A stretch of DNA of 5,200 nt from Chthonomonadaceae bacterium (GTDB taxonomy: Bacteria; Armatimonadota; Chthonomonadetes; Chthonomonadales; Chthonomonadaceae): NCBI GenBank assembly GCA_025355115.1, contig JANXLO010000170.1, positions 1 through 5,200 on the forward strand, written 5' to 3'. Positions 1 to 5,200 of the stretch are shown piece by piece (positions within the stretch are counted from its first letter, which is position 1; the number at the start of each line of letters is the position of its first letter). A program made the position numbers and the translations under genes. The notes beneath the pieces are model-generated. The model was not told the DNA's origin. It saw nothing but the letters and a program-made list of their open reading frames with translations, and ran no database searches.

Positions 1-338
1 GGCTGAAAAACCGTCCTCCCGTGCCCGCCGAAATCCAGGCCTGCTCGCAGTGGCTGGACGCGACCATTGAGATCGTGAAGCCGCTGGTTATCCTCTGTCT
101 CGGTGCCCCCTCCGCAAGCACGATTATCCACAAAGGCTTCCGAATGATGCAGGAGCGCGGGCAGTGGTTCGACAGCCGCTACGCGAAATATGCGATGGCT
201 GCGCTTCATCCCGCTTATATTCTCCGGCAGGAAGGGGAGGCTTACGAGGCTTCCCGACGCTCTCTCGTCACCGATATAGCCTCCGCCCGACAGAAGGTAA
301 TCGAGGCTAAGCGCGAGCCGAAAATGACTCTCTTCTGA
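1..338 (+). CDS. Uracil-DNA glycosylase family protein (family 4-like), C-terminal part, 5' end outside window
   Basis: Partial gene: the reading frame is open from the left edge (first full codon at base 3) to the TGA at 336-338, so the GTG at 21 is internal. Uracil-DNA glycosylases of this superfamily remove uracil from DNA to start base excision repair in the cytoplasm. Seen in the fragment: KNRPPVPAEIQAC near the start matches the family-4 pattern NR-x-P-x-x-x-E-x-x-x-C, whose cysteine (bases 42-44) is in known members a ligand of the 4Fe-4S cluster. A hydrophobic strand ending in CLGAPSAS follows, and then HPAYILRQ (His codon 207-209), the HPxxxLR motif of the uracil- and DNA-binding loop. 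The tail is basic and ends KMTLF. The N-terminal GEAPG-type motif and the other cluster cysteines lie outside the window, so family 4 cannot be separated here from UdgX or family 5. The gene converges on the DUF3472 gene with 19 bases between stops, and no clear terminator is seen there. Confidence 0.85.
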   Translation, partial: LKNRPPVPAEIQACSQWLDATIEIVKPLVILCLGAPSASTIIHKGFRMMQERGQWFDSRYAKYAMAALHPAYILRQEGEAYEASRRSLVTDIASARQKVIEAKREPKMTLF

Positions 339-357
339 ACTGGCTGCCTCACGTCCG

Positions 358-1632
358 TCATTTTGACATGGTTTGCAGCAGGGCGGCGGGGATATCTGAC
401 GGTGGTTTGTTGGTGGCGGCTCGGAGGAAGGTGTCGCCTGTGTGCGTGGGGACGCCGATGAAGCCGCCGTTTGAGAGGGTGAAGCGGGCGCCTTTGACGC
501 CTGCGGAGTAGTCGGTGCGGTCGGCGTTGCCGGTGGGGTCGTGGGTGAAGCGAGCGGTGCGAAGCTCAGTCCAGACGCCGTCCATGGTCCGGATCCATTG
601 GCCGCCGAACTCCGCCAGGCGTCGGAGCTGCCCGTTCGCGCCAACGAAATCCTCGTTGAAAGAGTAGAGGCCGCGCAGGGTGTCGCCGTCCTTCGGGGCG
701 CGAAAGCTTGCGATTAGCCCCCACGCTTTGCGCTCCGGGAAGTAGAAGTAGCCGCTGTAGATGGTGTGGGTGCCGTCTGGCTTCGCCGTCACGAGCAGGC
801 GGTAGGTCTCGCCGGTTCTCCAGGGATAGATCAGGTGGCTGTGCCCGCCCGTGCCCTCGTTGCCGAAGTCACTCGCGACAACCCCCTCCCCCTTGTCGAG
901 AAGCTGAACACGGTTGTCTGGCAGGACTTTGCTGCGGTCGACGCCCTCGTTGCCGCTGTCCCATACCGAAAATATGATGCGCCTTTCGGTGGGGCTGTTG
1001 ACCTGAATGCCAAAGTAGCCTCGCCGGAAGCCGCAGGCCATGTAGTACGACCAGATCGGGTCGGTCCGCACTGTCACTTCCGTCGTGAAGGCGACGACTT
1101 TCGCGTCCGGAGGCAACGGGTAGCCTAGATGGACGGAGGCCGCATTGCGCCGCTCTTTCAGGTTGAAATGCGCGTTGAGGACAGCCGGGCCGCTGAGCAC
1201 GAGCGCCTCCACCTCACCGAAAGTGCTCCCCTCCCGTTTTACGCCCTCCAGCACAAACTGATAGTAGCCGGGCTCTGCAATGCTCACGAAACCGAACGAT
1301 GCCGTTACTGGCTCGCTCGCACTGCCCTTGACGCTCGCGGTCATCATTTTGCCAGCTGCGGTAAGGCGCAGGGTGGAGGAGGCGGATTGCGGCAGTCGGA
1401 TCGCCACTGCCAGCTCAAGCCTTCCGGCCGTTTTGATCTCGCCATACCAGACGATCTTCTGCTTAGCGTCCTTCCAATTAGTGACGCCCCGTTGCTCCGA
1501 AATTTCCAGAGCTTCGGCATTCGGCTCGCTATAGCCGGTAAAGCCCGGCACTCTCAGCGTCTGCGCTGAGGCTGCCTTGAGAGGGAGCATTCCCACCAGC
1601 GCCAATCCCAAAATCACCAGACTGGCTGTCAT
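358..1632 (-). CDS. Secreted DUF5077/DUF3472 domain protein
   Basis: Uncharacterised exoprotein of 424 residues from the chosen start. Residues about 5-23 are a hydrophobic signal segment ending ASA-Q, a plausible signal peptidase I site, so export is inferred. Residues about 25-150 form a beta-rich region resembling DUF5077. Residues about 180-400 resemble DUF3472: WSYYMACGFRRGYFGIQVNS, then FSVWDSGNEG, then the Gly-rich GNEGTGGHSH and YPWRTGETYR, then DGVWTEL. These domains are beta-sandwich-like and often occur in surface or carbohydrate-related bacterial proteins, but no reaction is established, so none is assigned. Start choice: ATG at 1632 has AAGGAGG six bases upstream. The frame stays open to an ATG at 1695, which overlaps the SDR gene. 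GTG at 1668 (overlapping the SDR stop as GTGA) or GTG at 1650 would add a basic RRR stretch before the hydrophobic segment, as signal peptides usually have. Those starts are real alternatives despite weaker ribosome sites. It lies 32 bases downstream of the SDR gene, probably in one operon. Confidence 0.83.
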   Translation of the reverse strand: MTASLVILGLALVGMLPLKAASAQTLRVPGFTGYSEPNAEALEISEQRGVTNWKDAKQKIVWYGEIKTAGRLELAVAIRLPQSASSTLRLTAAGKMMTASVKGSASEPVTASFGFVSIAEPGYYQFVLEGVKREGSTFGEVEALVLSGPAVLNAHFNLKERRNAASVHLGYPLPPDAKVVAFTTEVTVRTDPIWSYYMACGFRRGYFGIQVNSPTERRIIFSVWDSGNEGVDRSKVLPDNRVQLLDKGEGVVASDFGNEGTGGHSHLIYPWRTGETYRLLVTAKPDGTHTIYSGYFYFPERKAWGLIASFRAPKDGDTLRGLYSFNEDFVGANGQLRRLAEFGGQWIRTMDGVWTELRTARFTHDPTGNADRTDYSAGVKGARFTLSNGGFIGVPTHTGDTFLRAATNKPPSDIPAALLQTMSK

Positions 1633-1638
1633 CTGCGC

Positions 1639-1645
1639 CCTCCTT
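1639..1645 (-). promoter_or_regulatory. Shine-Dalgarno site of the DUF3472 gene
   Basis: The minus strand reads AAGGAGG, a near-ideal ribosome binding site, with a 6-base spacer before ATG at 1632. It sits in the short gap after the SDR stop codon. It is the main reason for preferring the 1632 start over the in-frame ATG at 1695 and the GTG codons at 1668 and 1650. Confidence 0.75.
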
Positions 1646-1664
1646 CTCACTTGTTGAAAATGCT

Positions 1665-2432
1665 TCACAGACGACCGCCGTTGACGCGCACCCACTGGCC
1701 AGTAACGAAGCTAGATAGATCTGACGTCAAAAACAAGACGACATTAGCAACATCCTGGGCTATCCCGACGCGGCGCAAAGCGGTTGTGTCGGCGATGCCG
1801 CGCTGGCTGTCGGTGTAGGTGCTGGGGTCGGCGTTGGGATCGCACTCGCCGGTGAAGGTGTGGCCGGGGCTGACGGTGTTGACTCGTATGCCTTTCGGTC
1901 CCAACTCCTGTGCGAGCACGGTGGAGAGATGATTGACGGCGGCTTTACTGGCTCCATACGCCGAGAGATTCGCCATGGGATCGTGGCCCGCACCCGAGGA
2001 GAGAAAGACGATGCCCCCGCCCGGCTGAAGCATGGGCGCGGCGGCGCGGACGGTATAGAATGCGCCGTTCACATTGACGTCGAACGGGCGTCTCCAATCC
2101 TCCGACGCCATGCCGGTCATCGGCCCTCCGGCCCCTGCCGCCGCGTCCAGAATCAGGAAATCGATGCGGCCCTCGAACCGTTCTCCCGCCTCTCTCACGG
2201 CCTCCGTCGCAGCTCCCTCGTCCGCAATGTCCGCCTTCAATATGAAGTGCGCCTCCGAAGGGCGGAGGGCGTTAAGCTCAATCAGGGTCCGATTGGCGAC
2301 CTCGTCATTGCTCCGATAGATCGCGCCAATCCTCGCCCCCGCCTCTGCGAGAGTCAGAGAAATCGCGCGTCCGATGCCTCGCGTCCCGCCTGTAATCAAT
2401 GCATTCTTGCCGGAAAGGTCGATTCCGATCAT
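1665..2432 (-). CDS. SDR family NAD(P)-dependent oxidoreductase (3-oxoacyl-ACP reductase-like)
   Basis: A classical short-chain dehydrogenase/reductase of 255 residues, a normal length for these cytoplasmic Rossmann-fold enzymes, which interconvert alcohols and ketones using NAD(P)(H). Seen: cofactor motif TGGTRGIG at residues 14-21; Arg18 and Arg40 after strand 2, which suggest NADPH; D68 for the adenine; NVNG with N120; catalytic S146, Y159 and K163 in YGASK; IRVNTVSPG at 182-190; and the usual C-terminal VTGQWVRVNGG. Odd point: the common NNAG motif after strand 4 reads DAAAG (residues 96-100), as in a minority of SDRs. Start: ATG at 2432 has AAGGAG nine bases upstream, and the family's conserved N-terminus begins right after it. 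The 70 extra codons reaching back to 2642 are unlike SDRs and were left out. The substrate cannot be read from sequence. Cotranscription with the DUF3472 gene is likely, but a shared function is only inferred. Confidence 0.92.
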   Translation of the reverse strand: MIGIDLSGKNALITGGTRGIGRAISLTLAEAGARIGAIYRSNDEVANRTLIELNALRPSEAHFILKADIADEGAATEAVREAGERFEGRIDFLILDAAAGAGGPMTGMASEDWRRPFDVNVNGAFYTVRAAAPMLQPGGGIVFLSSGAGHDPMANLSAYGASKAAVNHLSTVLAQELGPKGIRVNTVSPGHTFTGECDPNADPSTYTDSQRGIADTTALRRVGIAQDVANVVLFLTSDLSSFVTGQWVRVNGGRL

Positions 2433-2441
2433 TCGCGTTCG

Positions 2442-2447
2442 CTCCTT
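2442..2447 (-). promoter_or_regulatory. Shine-Dalgarno site of the SDR gene
   Basis: The minus strand reads AAGGAG, nine bases before ATG 2432. It fixes the SDR start well inside a longer open frame that runs back to 2642. No convincing -35/-10 pair was seen upstream of it. Confidence 0.7.
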
Positions 2448-2746
2448 AAAGTGAATTGGTTTCTCACGACCGGCCCACCTATTTTGACACACTGGAATTA
2501 GCGCAAAAGCACTGATAAATCCAGGAAAATGTCGCTCGATACGCTCATCGATCATCGATGGTTGTGCCGCAAAGACAGAGAAAGCCAGTTTGATTTCCAA
2601 AGCCCGGGATGCTCCACACATGATTAGTTCTGCATTGGGCAATGGGTCTCCTGCGTTGCTGAACGGATAAATGGACCTGCGCGACGGGGAAAGATCGCCT
2701 CTTGCAGATGCTCTCGAGTCGGATCATTCTCGCTGAATCTGTGAAA

Positions 2747-2780
2747 GAGAGGGAGGAGCGCAGTAACGCTCCTCCCTCTC
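2747..2780. repeat. Perfect 14-bp inverted repeat / hairpin, possible terminator
   Basis: GAGAGGGAGGAGCG (2747-2760) is followed by a six-base loop CAGTAA and its exact reverse complement (2767-2780). The stem is long, GC-rich and without mismatch. Read on the minus strand it lies 261 bases beyond the aqpZ stop and is followed by CTTTCAC, with only a three-T run. Read on the plus strand it has no T-run. It could be a weak or attenuating terminator isolating the SDR operon from aqpZ, an RNA-stabilising structure or a small mobile repeat. The stem itself is certain but its role is open. Confidence 0.6.
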
Positions 2781-3040
2781 CATCGCTTTGCCTGCGTACC
2801 CGGCTTTAACCGTAGCCTCCAGCAGGGTTCCGCTCCTAATCGAGAATCATGGCCCATCCCAGGGACTGCGCGCCCGCATCCGGATCACCGGGAACGAGGA
2901 AGGACGACGATTCACCTGCATCATCTGCCGTGCCAGCATCTCCTGGACCTACGGCGAGACATCGTTTTATCGCCTCTCATTGCCCAAAATATCACGTGGC
3001 GTCGCGTCAGTATAAAGCGCAGAGCAATATCTCTTTGCGT

Positions 3041-3778
3041 TCAGTCACCCACAATGGGTTCCTCTGCTTTGCCCTCCCCGGCGAGGGCATGATAGGCCGC
3101 TCCTGCCAGCGCCGCCCCGACGATGGGGGCGAGCCAGAAGAGCCAGAGCTGCGACAATGCCCAGCCCCCGACGAAGACGGCTGGGCCTGTGCTGCGGGCC
3201 GGATTGACCGAAAGGTTGGTGACAGGGATGCCGATGAGATGGATCAGGGTGAGGCCGAACCCGATGGCGATCGGCGCGAAGCCTTTGGGAGCACGGCCTT
3301 CGGTGGAACCAAGAATGATGATGAGGAACATGAACGTCAGCACGATCTCCACGATCAGCGCAGCCATCAGTGAGTAATGGCCGGGCGAGTGCGTTTCGTA
3401 GCCATTCGCTGCGAATCCGTCCATGAGTCTGAATCCGGGCTTGCCGCTTGCGATCAGGTAGAGCGCACCCGCCCCCGCAATCCCACCGAGCACCTGAGCG
3501 CCTATATAAGGCAGCAGATCGGATGCCGGGAACCGCCGTCCCGCCCAGAGGCCGACGGAGACCGCTGGGTTCAGGTGACAGCCCGAGATGTGGCCAATGG
3601 CATAGGCCATTGTGAGCACCGTCAGGCCGAACGCCAGGGAGACTCCCACGAAGCCGATCCCCAGATTTCCCACCCCCTCTTTGGGGAATGCAGCCGCGAG
3701 AACCGCGCTGCCGCAGCCGCCAAATACCAGCCAGAACGTGCCGATAAACTCGGCAGTTGCGCGCTTTCCAATGTGCAT
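3041..3778 (-). CDS. aqpZ: Aquaporin Z, water channel
   Basis: Full-length MIP-family channel of 245 residues that lets water cross the inner membrane by diffusion as a homotetramer. Six membrane segments and two re-entrant NPA loops can be read. The protein closely follows E. coli Aqp[18 protein letters not shown] near the start, HLNPAV with the first NPA at 70-72, LYLIASGK at 106-113, GFAPIAIG, and SVNPARST with the second NPA at 192-194. Selectivity-filter positions are F50, H180 and R195, the water-selective set. The fourth position has Leu189 where E. coli has Thr183. That site contributes mainly its backbone carbonyl, so water selectivity should hold. Start: ATG 3778 is preceded by GGAGA five bases away and begins the conserved N-terminus. 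Thirty further in-frame codons reach back to 3868 but are not AqpZ-like. The gene stands alone. A dyad directly upstream of its ribosome site may regulate it. Confidence 0.96.
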   Translation of the reverse strand: MHIGKRATAEFIGTFWLVFGGCGSAVLAAAFPKEGVGNLGIGFVGVSLAFGLTVLTMAYAIGHISGCHLNPAVSVGLWAGRRFPASDLLPYIGAQVLGGIAGAGALYLIASGKPGFRLMDGFAANGYETHSPGHYSLMAALIVEIVLTFMFLIIILGSTEGRAPKGFAPIAIGFGLTLIHLIGIPVTNLSVNPARSTGPAVFVGGWALSQLWLFWLAPIVGAALAGAAYHALAGEGKAEEPIVGD

Positions 3779-3783
3779 AGTCT

Positions 3784-3788
3784 TCTCC
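3784..3788 (-). promoter_or_regulatory. Shine-Dalgarno site of aqpZ
   Basis: The minus strand reads GGAGA with a five-base spacer to ATG 3778. It supports this start over the longer in-frame ATG at 3868. Confidence 0.6.
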
Positions 3789-3790
3789 GT

Positions 3791-3805
3791 GCATGTTTCA
3801 CATGC
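3791..3805. promoter_or_regulatory. Dyad GCATGT-N3-ACATGC in the aqpZ leader
   Basis: A perfect 6+6 inverted repeat with a three-base centre (TTC on plus, GAA on minus) lies two bases upstream of the aqpZ Shine-Dalgarno site. As DNA it could be an operator for a dimeric regulator. As RNA it could form a small hairpin next to the ribosome site. The symmetry is directly visible; the function is inferred. No clear sigma-70 promoter was recognised farther upstream. Confidence 0.4.
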
Positions 3806-4034
3806 TGTTTCCAGGTACCGGCGGCAACAGGGGTGGATGAGTTGAGGGACCCCCGCCGTTCCTGTCACACCTCAACGTTGTTCGACAAAACGGGCGGACA
3901 ACCCTCCTAACGAAGCCAATCTGCAGTGTGCCTGCCCGTCGGTGTTGATGGCATAGGTGGACGACACAGGGTACGCTTTTGACAGCAAATCCGCATGACC
4001 TTTGCCTGGAAGAAATATACGTCTAAACTGCCGT

Positions 4035-4050
4035 ACGTCAATCATGACGT
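4035..4050. promoter_or_regulatory. Operator-like dyad ACGTCA-N4-TGACGT
   Basis: A perfect inverted repeat of six bases around ATCA, in AT-rich intergenic DNA, four bases before a TATACT hexamer on the plus strand (4054-4059). It has the size of a dimeric regulator site. No downstream plus-strand gene is evident, so what it would control is unclear. Confidence 0.3.
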
Positions 4051-4129
4051 GGATATACTCTCCTAGCGAGAGTTATGATTTTATTTCCATTATACTCGGT
4101 TTAATCACCGAGAGAAGTAGATAGTATTG

Positions 4130-4291
4130 TGGTCCTCCCCAGATTTCGTCGACAGGTAGTTAAGCGGCCATCTAACTCGTCAGTTGTTGTTGATATTGAC
4201 TTTCTAAGGCCTCTGGACTGACATAGCCCAGAGAAGAATGCCTACGCTTGCGTTCGATAGAGTTTCAGTTCGCCACATCATAGCGGGCACG
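4130..4291 (-). mobile_element. IS3-family insertion sequence remnant (transposase 3' end plus terminal repeat)
   Basis: Two signals agree. At 4130 the plus strand begins TGGTCCTCCCCAGATTTCGT and continues into GTCGACAGG, with the layout of IS3-family terminal repeats (TGA-xC-x-CCCC...TTTTGTGGACA type). Just inside it, on the minus strand, is the C-terminal end of an OrfB transposase. Only about 160 bases are recognisable. The rest of OrfB, OrfA and the other end are absent, so the element is dead. The right boundary (about 4291, next to a run of seven A) is where similarity stops and is approximate. It lies about 120 bases beyond the hsdR stop. Confidence 0.75.
4172..4291 (-). pseudogene. 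Truncated IS3-family OrfB transposase, C-terminal end
   Basis: Reading the minus strand toward the TAG at 4172-4174 gives RARYDVAN, an in-frame TGA (4265-4267), then NSIERKRRHSSLGYVSPEAL and a Gln-rich end. The block RRHSSLGYxSPEA is the hallmark end of the integrase core (rve, DDE) of IS3-family OrfB. A TGA stands where the family usually has an aromatic residue near 'NYxxxxN', so a base change or small deletion has broken the frame. All catalytic DDE residues lie in the missing part, so no activity is expected. Both sides of the stop still read as transposase in the same frame, showing decay after insertion. Confidence 0.8.
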
Positions 4292-4409
4292 AAAAAAAGA
4301 TGGCAAAGGGAGGGGTTACGGCACGTTAACGTAGGGTGAAGCGTCGAGGTAAACAATCTCACGTTTGAGAAGATGAAGCCGAGAAAGTACCCGGTAATTC
4401 CCGGTTGGG
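4292..4409. other. Spacer between IS remnant and hsdR stop
   Basis: No gene is seen. It holds a run of seven A at 4292-4298 (T on the minus strand, the direction of hsdR transcription), a perfect ten-base palindrome ACGTTAACGT at 4323-4332, and CCCGG repeated around TAATT near 4390-4403. None forms a standard terminator, since the T-run is not directly preceded by a GC-rich stem. The hsdR terminator may have been lost or lies elsewhere. Confidence 0.4.
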
Positions 4410-5200
4410 TTACTCCGCAACGGGTGCGGGTTCCCTCTGCGCGCGTAGGGTCTCGTACAAGTGTGAGTGGTTGAGGAGGATGTCCTTGATGCCTCGCTGC
4501 ACCGCTGCGGAGTTGAGCGCCTGAGCGCTCATCGAGCTGTGCGCGTCCACGGCACCCATGATCGCGTTCAGTAACTCATGGTTCAAGTCCGGAGAGTTCG
4601 CGAACTGCTCCTTGCTATTGCTCGCGGCCTGCTGCATCAGCGTCTCGGATTCCAGCAGTTTCCCCTTGATCACATGGTTGACATATACCAGTTGATCCTG
4701 ATCGGTCGTATCGCCCCCGAAGAGTTCGTTCAGTTTCTCGATGAGTTCGGCCATATAGACCTTGTGCTTCTCCTGCACACTGCCACTCCCTGCCTCCGTG
4801 AGGGGATCGAGTTTCGGCGTCTCGCCGTCGCCAAGAGGCATTGCGCGCTTACCGAGGTTGATCAGGTGGTGGTGGGTCAGAACTACTTTGGAGAGATCGA
4901 TACCCTCGCGCTCCCGGCCGAACTCCAGCAGAGGCAGGAGACGTTTGTAAAAGAGGGCGCGTTTTTCGATGGCGGTATTGCCGTAGTCGAAAATCTGGGA
5001 AAGAAACGTGTAGAGACGCACAAACACGGCCATGTCATTTTTAAACAGCATCAGCGCGTCCAGTTCACTGAGTGCGGAAGCTGCCGCTTTATCGTCCTGC
5101 TTCTCTTTCGCGGTCTTCAGTGTTTCCTGGGCTGCTTTGTAGCGCTTCATGACGCGGTCACTGACTGGTTCCAGTGCCGACACCAATTCGCTCTGTTTCG
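4410..5200 (-). CDS. hsdR: Type I restriction endonuclease subunit R (HsdR), C-terminal part, 5' end outside window
   Basis: Partial gene: 262 codons ending in TAA at 4410-4412 and open to the right edge, so the TTG at 5184-5186 is internal and not a start. HsdR is the ATP-driven translocating and cleaving subunit that joins HsdM and HsdS in a type I restriction-modification complex in the cytoplasm. The window holds only the C-terminal helical region, which in known HsdR proteins contacts the methylase core. Recognised blocks in order: VSDRVMKRYKAAQETLK, FVRLYTFLSQIFDYGNTAIE, KRLLPLLEFGREREGIDLSK, VVLTHHHL, LDPLTEAGSGSVQEK, VIKGKLLESETLMQQAA, SKEQFANSPDLNHELLNAIM and KDILLNHSHLYETLR. The N-terminal nuclease and helicase motifs should lie to the right. 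The visible part has no frameshift and a natural-looking end. hsdM and hsdS are not in view, and a decayed IS3-family element lies downstream. Confidence 0.93.
   Translation of the reverse strand, partial: KQSELVSALEPVSDRVMKRYKAAQETLKTAKEKQDDKAAASALSELDALMLFKNDMAVFVRLYTFLSQIFDYGNTAIEKRALFYKRLLPLLEFGREREGIDLSKVVLTHHHLINLGKRAMPLGDGETPKLDPLTEAGSGSVQEKHKVYMAELIEKLNELFGGDTTDQDQLVYVNHVIKGKLLESETLMQQAASNSKEQFANSPDLNHELLNAIMGAVDAHSSMSAQALNSAAVQRGIKDILLNHSHLYETLRAQREPAPVAE

Larger units (their letters stand above)
2433..3040. other. Intergenic stretch without a convincing gene
   Basis: These 608 bases separate the SDR start from the aqpZ stop on the same strand. Short open frames exist on both strands (for example plus 2788-3015 and minus 2624-2857). 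None has a good ribosome binding site, a recognisable domain or a neighbour-like composition, and several overlap each other. The SDR promoter should lie in the right-to-left reading of this stretch. The recognisable structures are the SDR Shine-Dalgarno site, a short near-palindrome CATCGATCATCGATG at 2546-2560 and the strong hairpin at 2747-2780. The segment could include decayed coding sequence, but I cannot identify a source. Confidence 0.6.
3779..4129. other. Intergenic stretch upstream of aqpZ with several short dyads
   Basis: About 350 bases without a supportable gene. The part nearest aqpZ is GC-rich and should contain its promoter and leader, including GTTGAGG (3841-3847) with its complement at 3870-3876. 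From about 4000 to 4129 it becomes clearly AT-rich, unlike the flanking genes. It carries three dyads there: ACGTCA-ATCA-TGACGT (4035-4050), ACTCTC-N5-GAGAGT (4057-4073) and CTCGGT-N6-ACCGAG (4095-4112). TATAAT on the minus strand and TATACT on the plus strand occur here, but without well-placed -35 boxes. It ends at the insertion-sequence terminus at 4130. Confidence 0.55.

Noticed and set aside
708..1569. Plus-strand open frames of 80-150 codons opposite the DUF3472 gene
   Set aside because: They are Arg- and Cys-rich or low in hydrophobic structure, lack ribosome sites and domains, and lie antisense to a gene with clear family motifs.
1860..2501. 213-codon plus-strand open frame opposite the SDR gene
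   Set aside because: Shadow of the SDR reading frame in GC-rich DNA. The product resembles no known family, while the opposite strand has the full SDR motif set.
2433..2642. N-terminal extension of the SDR by 70 residues
   Set aside because: The extra sequence has no SDR similarity and contains the Shine-Dalgarno site of the ATG at 2432, where the conserved domain begins.
2836..2976. Minus-strand Asp/Ala/Gly-rich frame ending in GWAMILD
   Set aside because: Composition looked gene-like, but it is only about 46 codons with no usable start and no upstream continuation.
2788..3015. Plus-strand frame with a CxxC pair (FTCIICRASISWTYGE)
   Set aside because: It looked like a possible small zinc-ribbon protein, but it starts at a TTG with no ribosome site, has only one CxxC and overlaps other equally open frames. 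No support beyond an open frame.
3041..3910. Other long frames on both strands over aqpZ
   Set aside because: All are out-of-frame readings of the aqpZ gene, whose own frame matches AqpZ from end to end.
4054..4100. TATACT and TATAAT hexamers as promoters
   Set aside because: No acceptable -35 element at 16-18 bases and no gene placed to use them. Such hexamers are expected by chance in AT-rich DNA.
1..5200. CRISPR array, tRNA, rRNA or integron-type repeats
   Set aside because: I saw no regularly spaced direct repeats, cloverleaf-like gene or attC-like site on either strand.

Overview
The window looks like an ordinary stretch of a GC-rich bacterial chromosome. It holds five protein genes or gene parts, one transposon remnant and two long intergenic stretches. 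The organism cannot be named. The proteins (AqpZ, a classical SDR, a family-4-type uracil-DNA glycosylase, a DUF5077/DUF3472 exoprotein and HsdR) and the good Shine-Dalgarno sites fit a GC-rich Gram-negative such as a proteobacterium or an acidobacterium. I hold this only weakly.

Layout. Bases 1-338 (+) are the 3' end of a uracil-DNA glycosylase gene that begins before the window. It converges, with 19 bases between the stop codons, on a minus-strand pair. The upstream gene of that pair is an SDR oxidoreductase (start 2432, stop 1665). The downstream gene is a secreted DUF5077/DUF3472 protein (preferred start 1632, stop 358). The two lie 32 bases apart and are probably cotranscribed. For both, open reading frame continues upstream of the likely start, and a Shine-Dalgarno sequence places the start inside the longest frame. 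Bases 2433-3040 carry no convincing gene but contain a perfect 14-bp hairpin (2747-2780). Bases 3041-3778 (-) encode a full-length AqpZ-type water channel.

Bases 3779-4129 are intergenic and hold several short dyads, some in locally AT-rich sequence. At 4130 an IS3-family insertion-sequence end begins. It is followed by the last residues of its OrfB transposase, interrupted by a stop codon, and coding similarity is lost after about 4291. Bases 4410-5200 (-) are the C-terminal part of HsdR, the motor and nuclease subunit of a type I restriction-modification system, which runs off the right edge. The IS remnant just 3' of hsdR marks the right part of the window as an accessory, rearranged region.

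How the genes work together. Apart from the SDR-DUF3472 pair, nothing suggests a shared pathway: DNA repair, an exoprotein, water transport and restriction are independent functions. I did not find a convincing new multi-gene system. The points worth a second look are the start-site corrections, the SDR with a changed NNAG motif next to an uncharacterised exoprotein, the dyad against the aqpZ ribosome binding site, the 14-bp hairpin and the IS scar.
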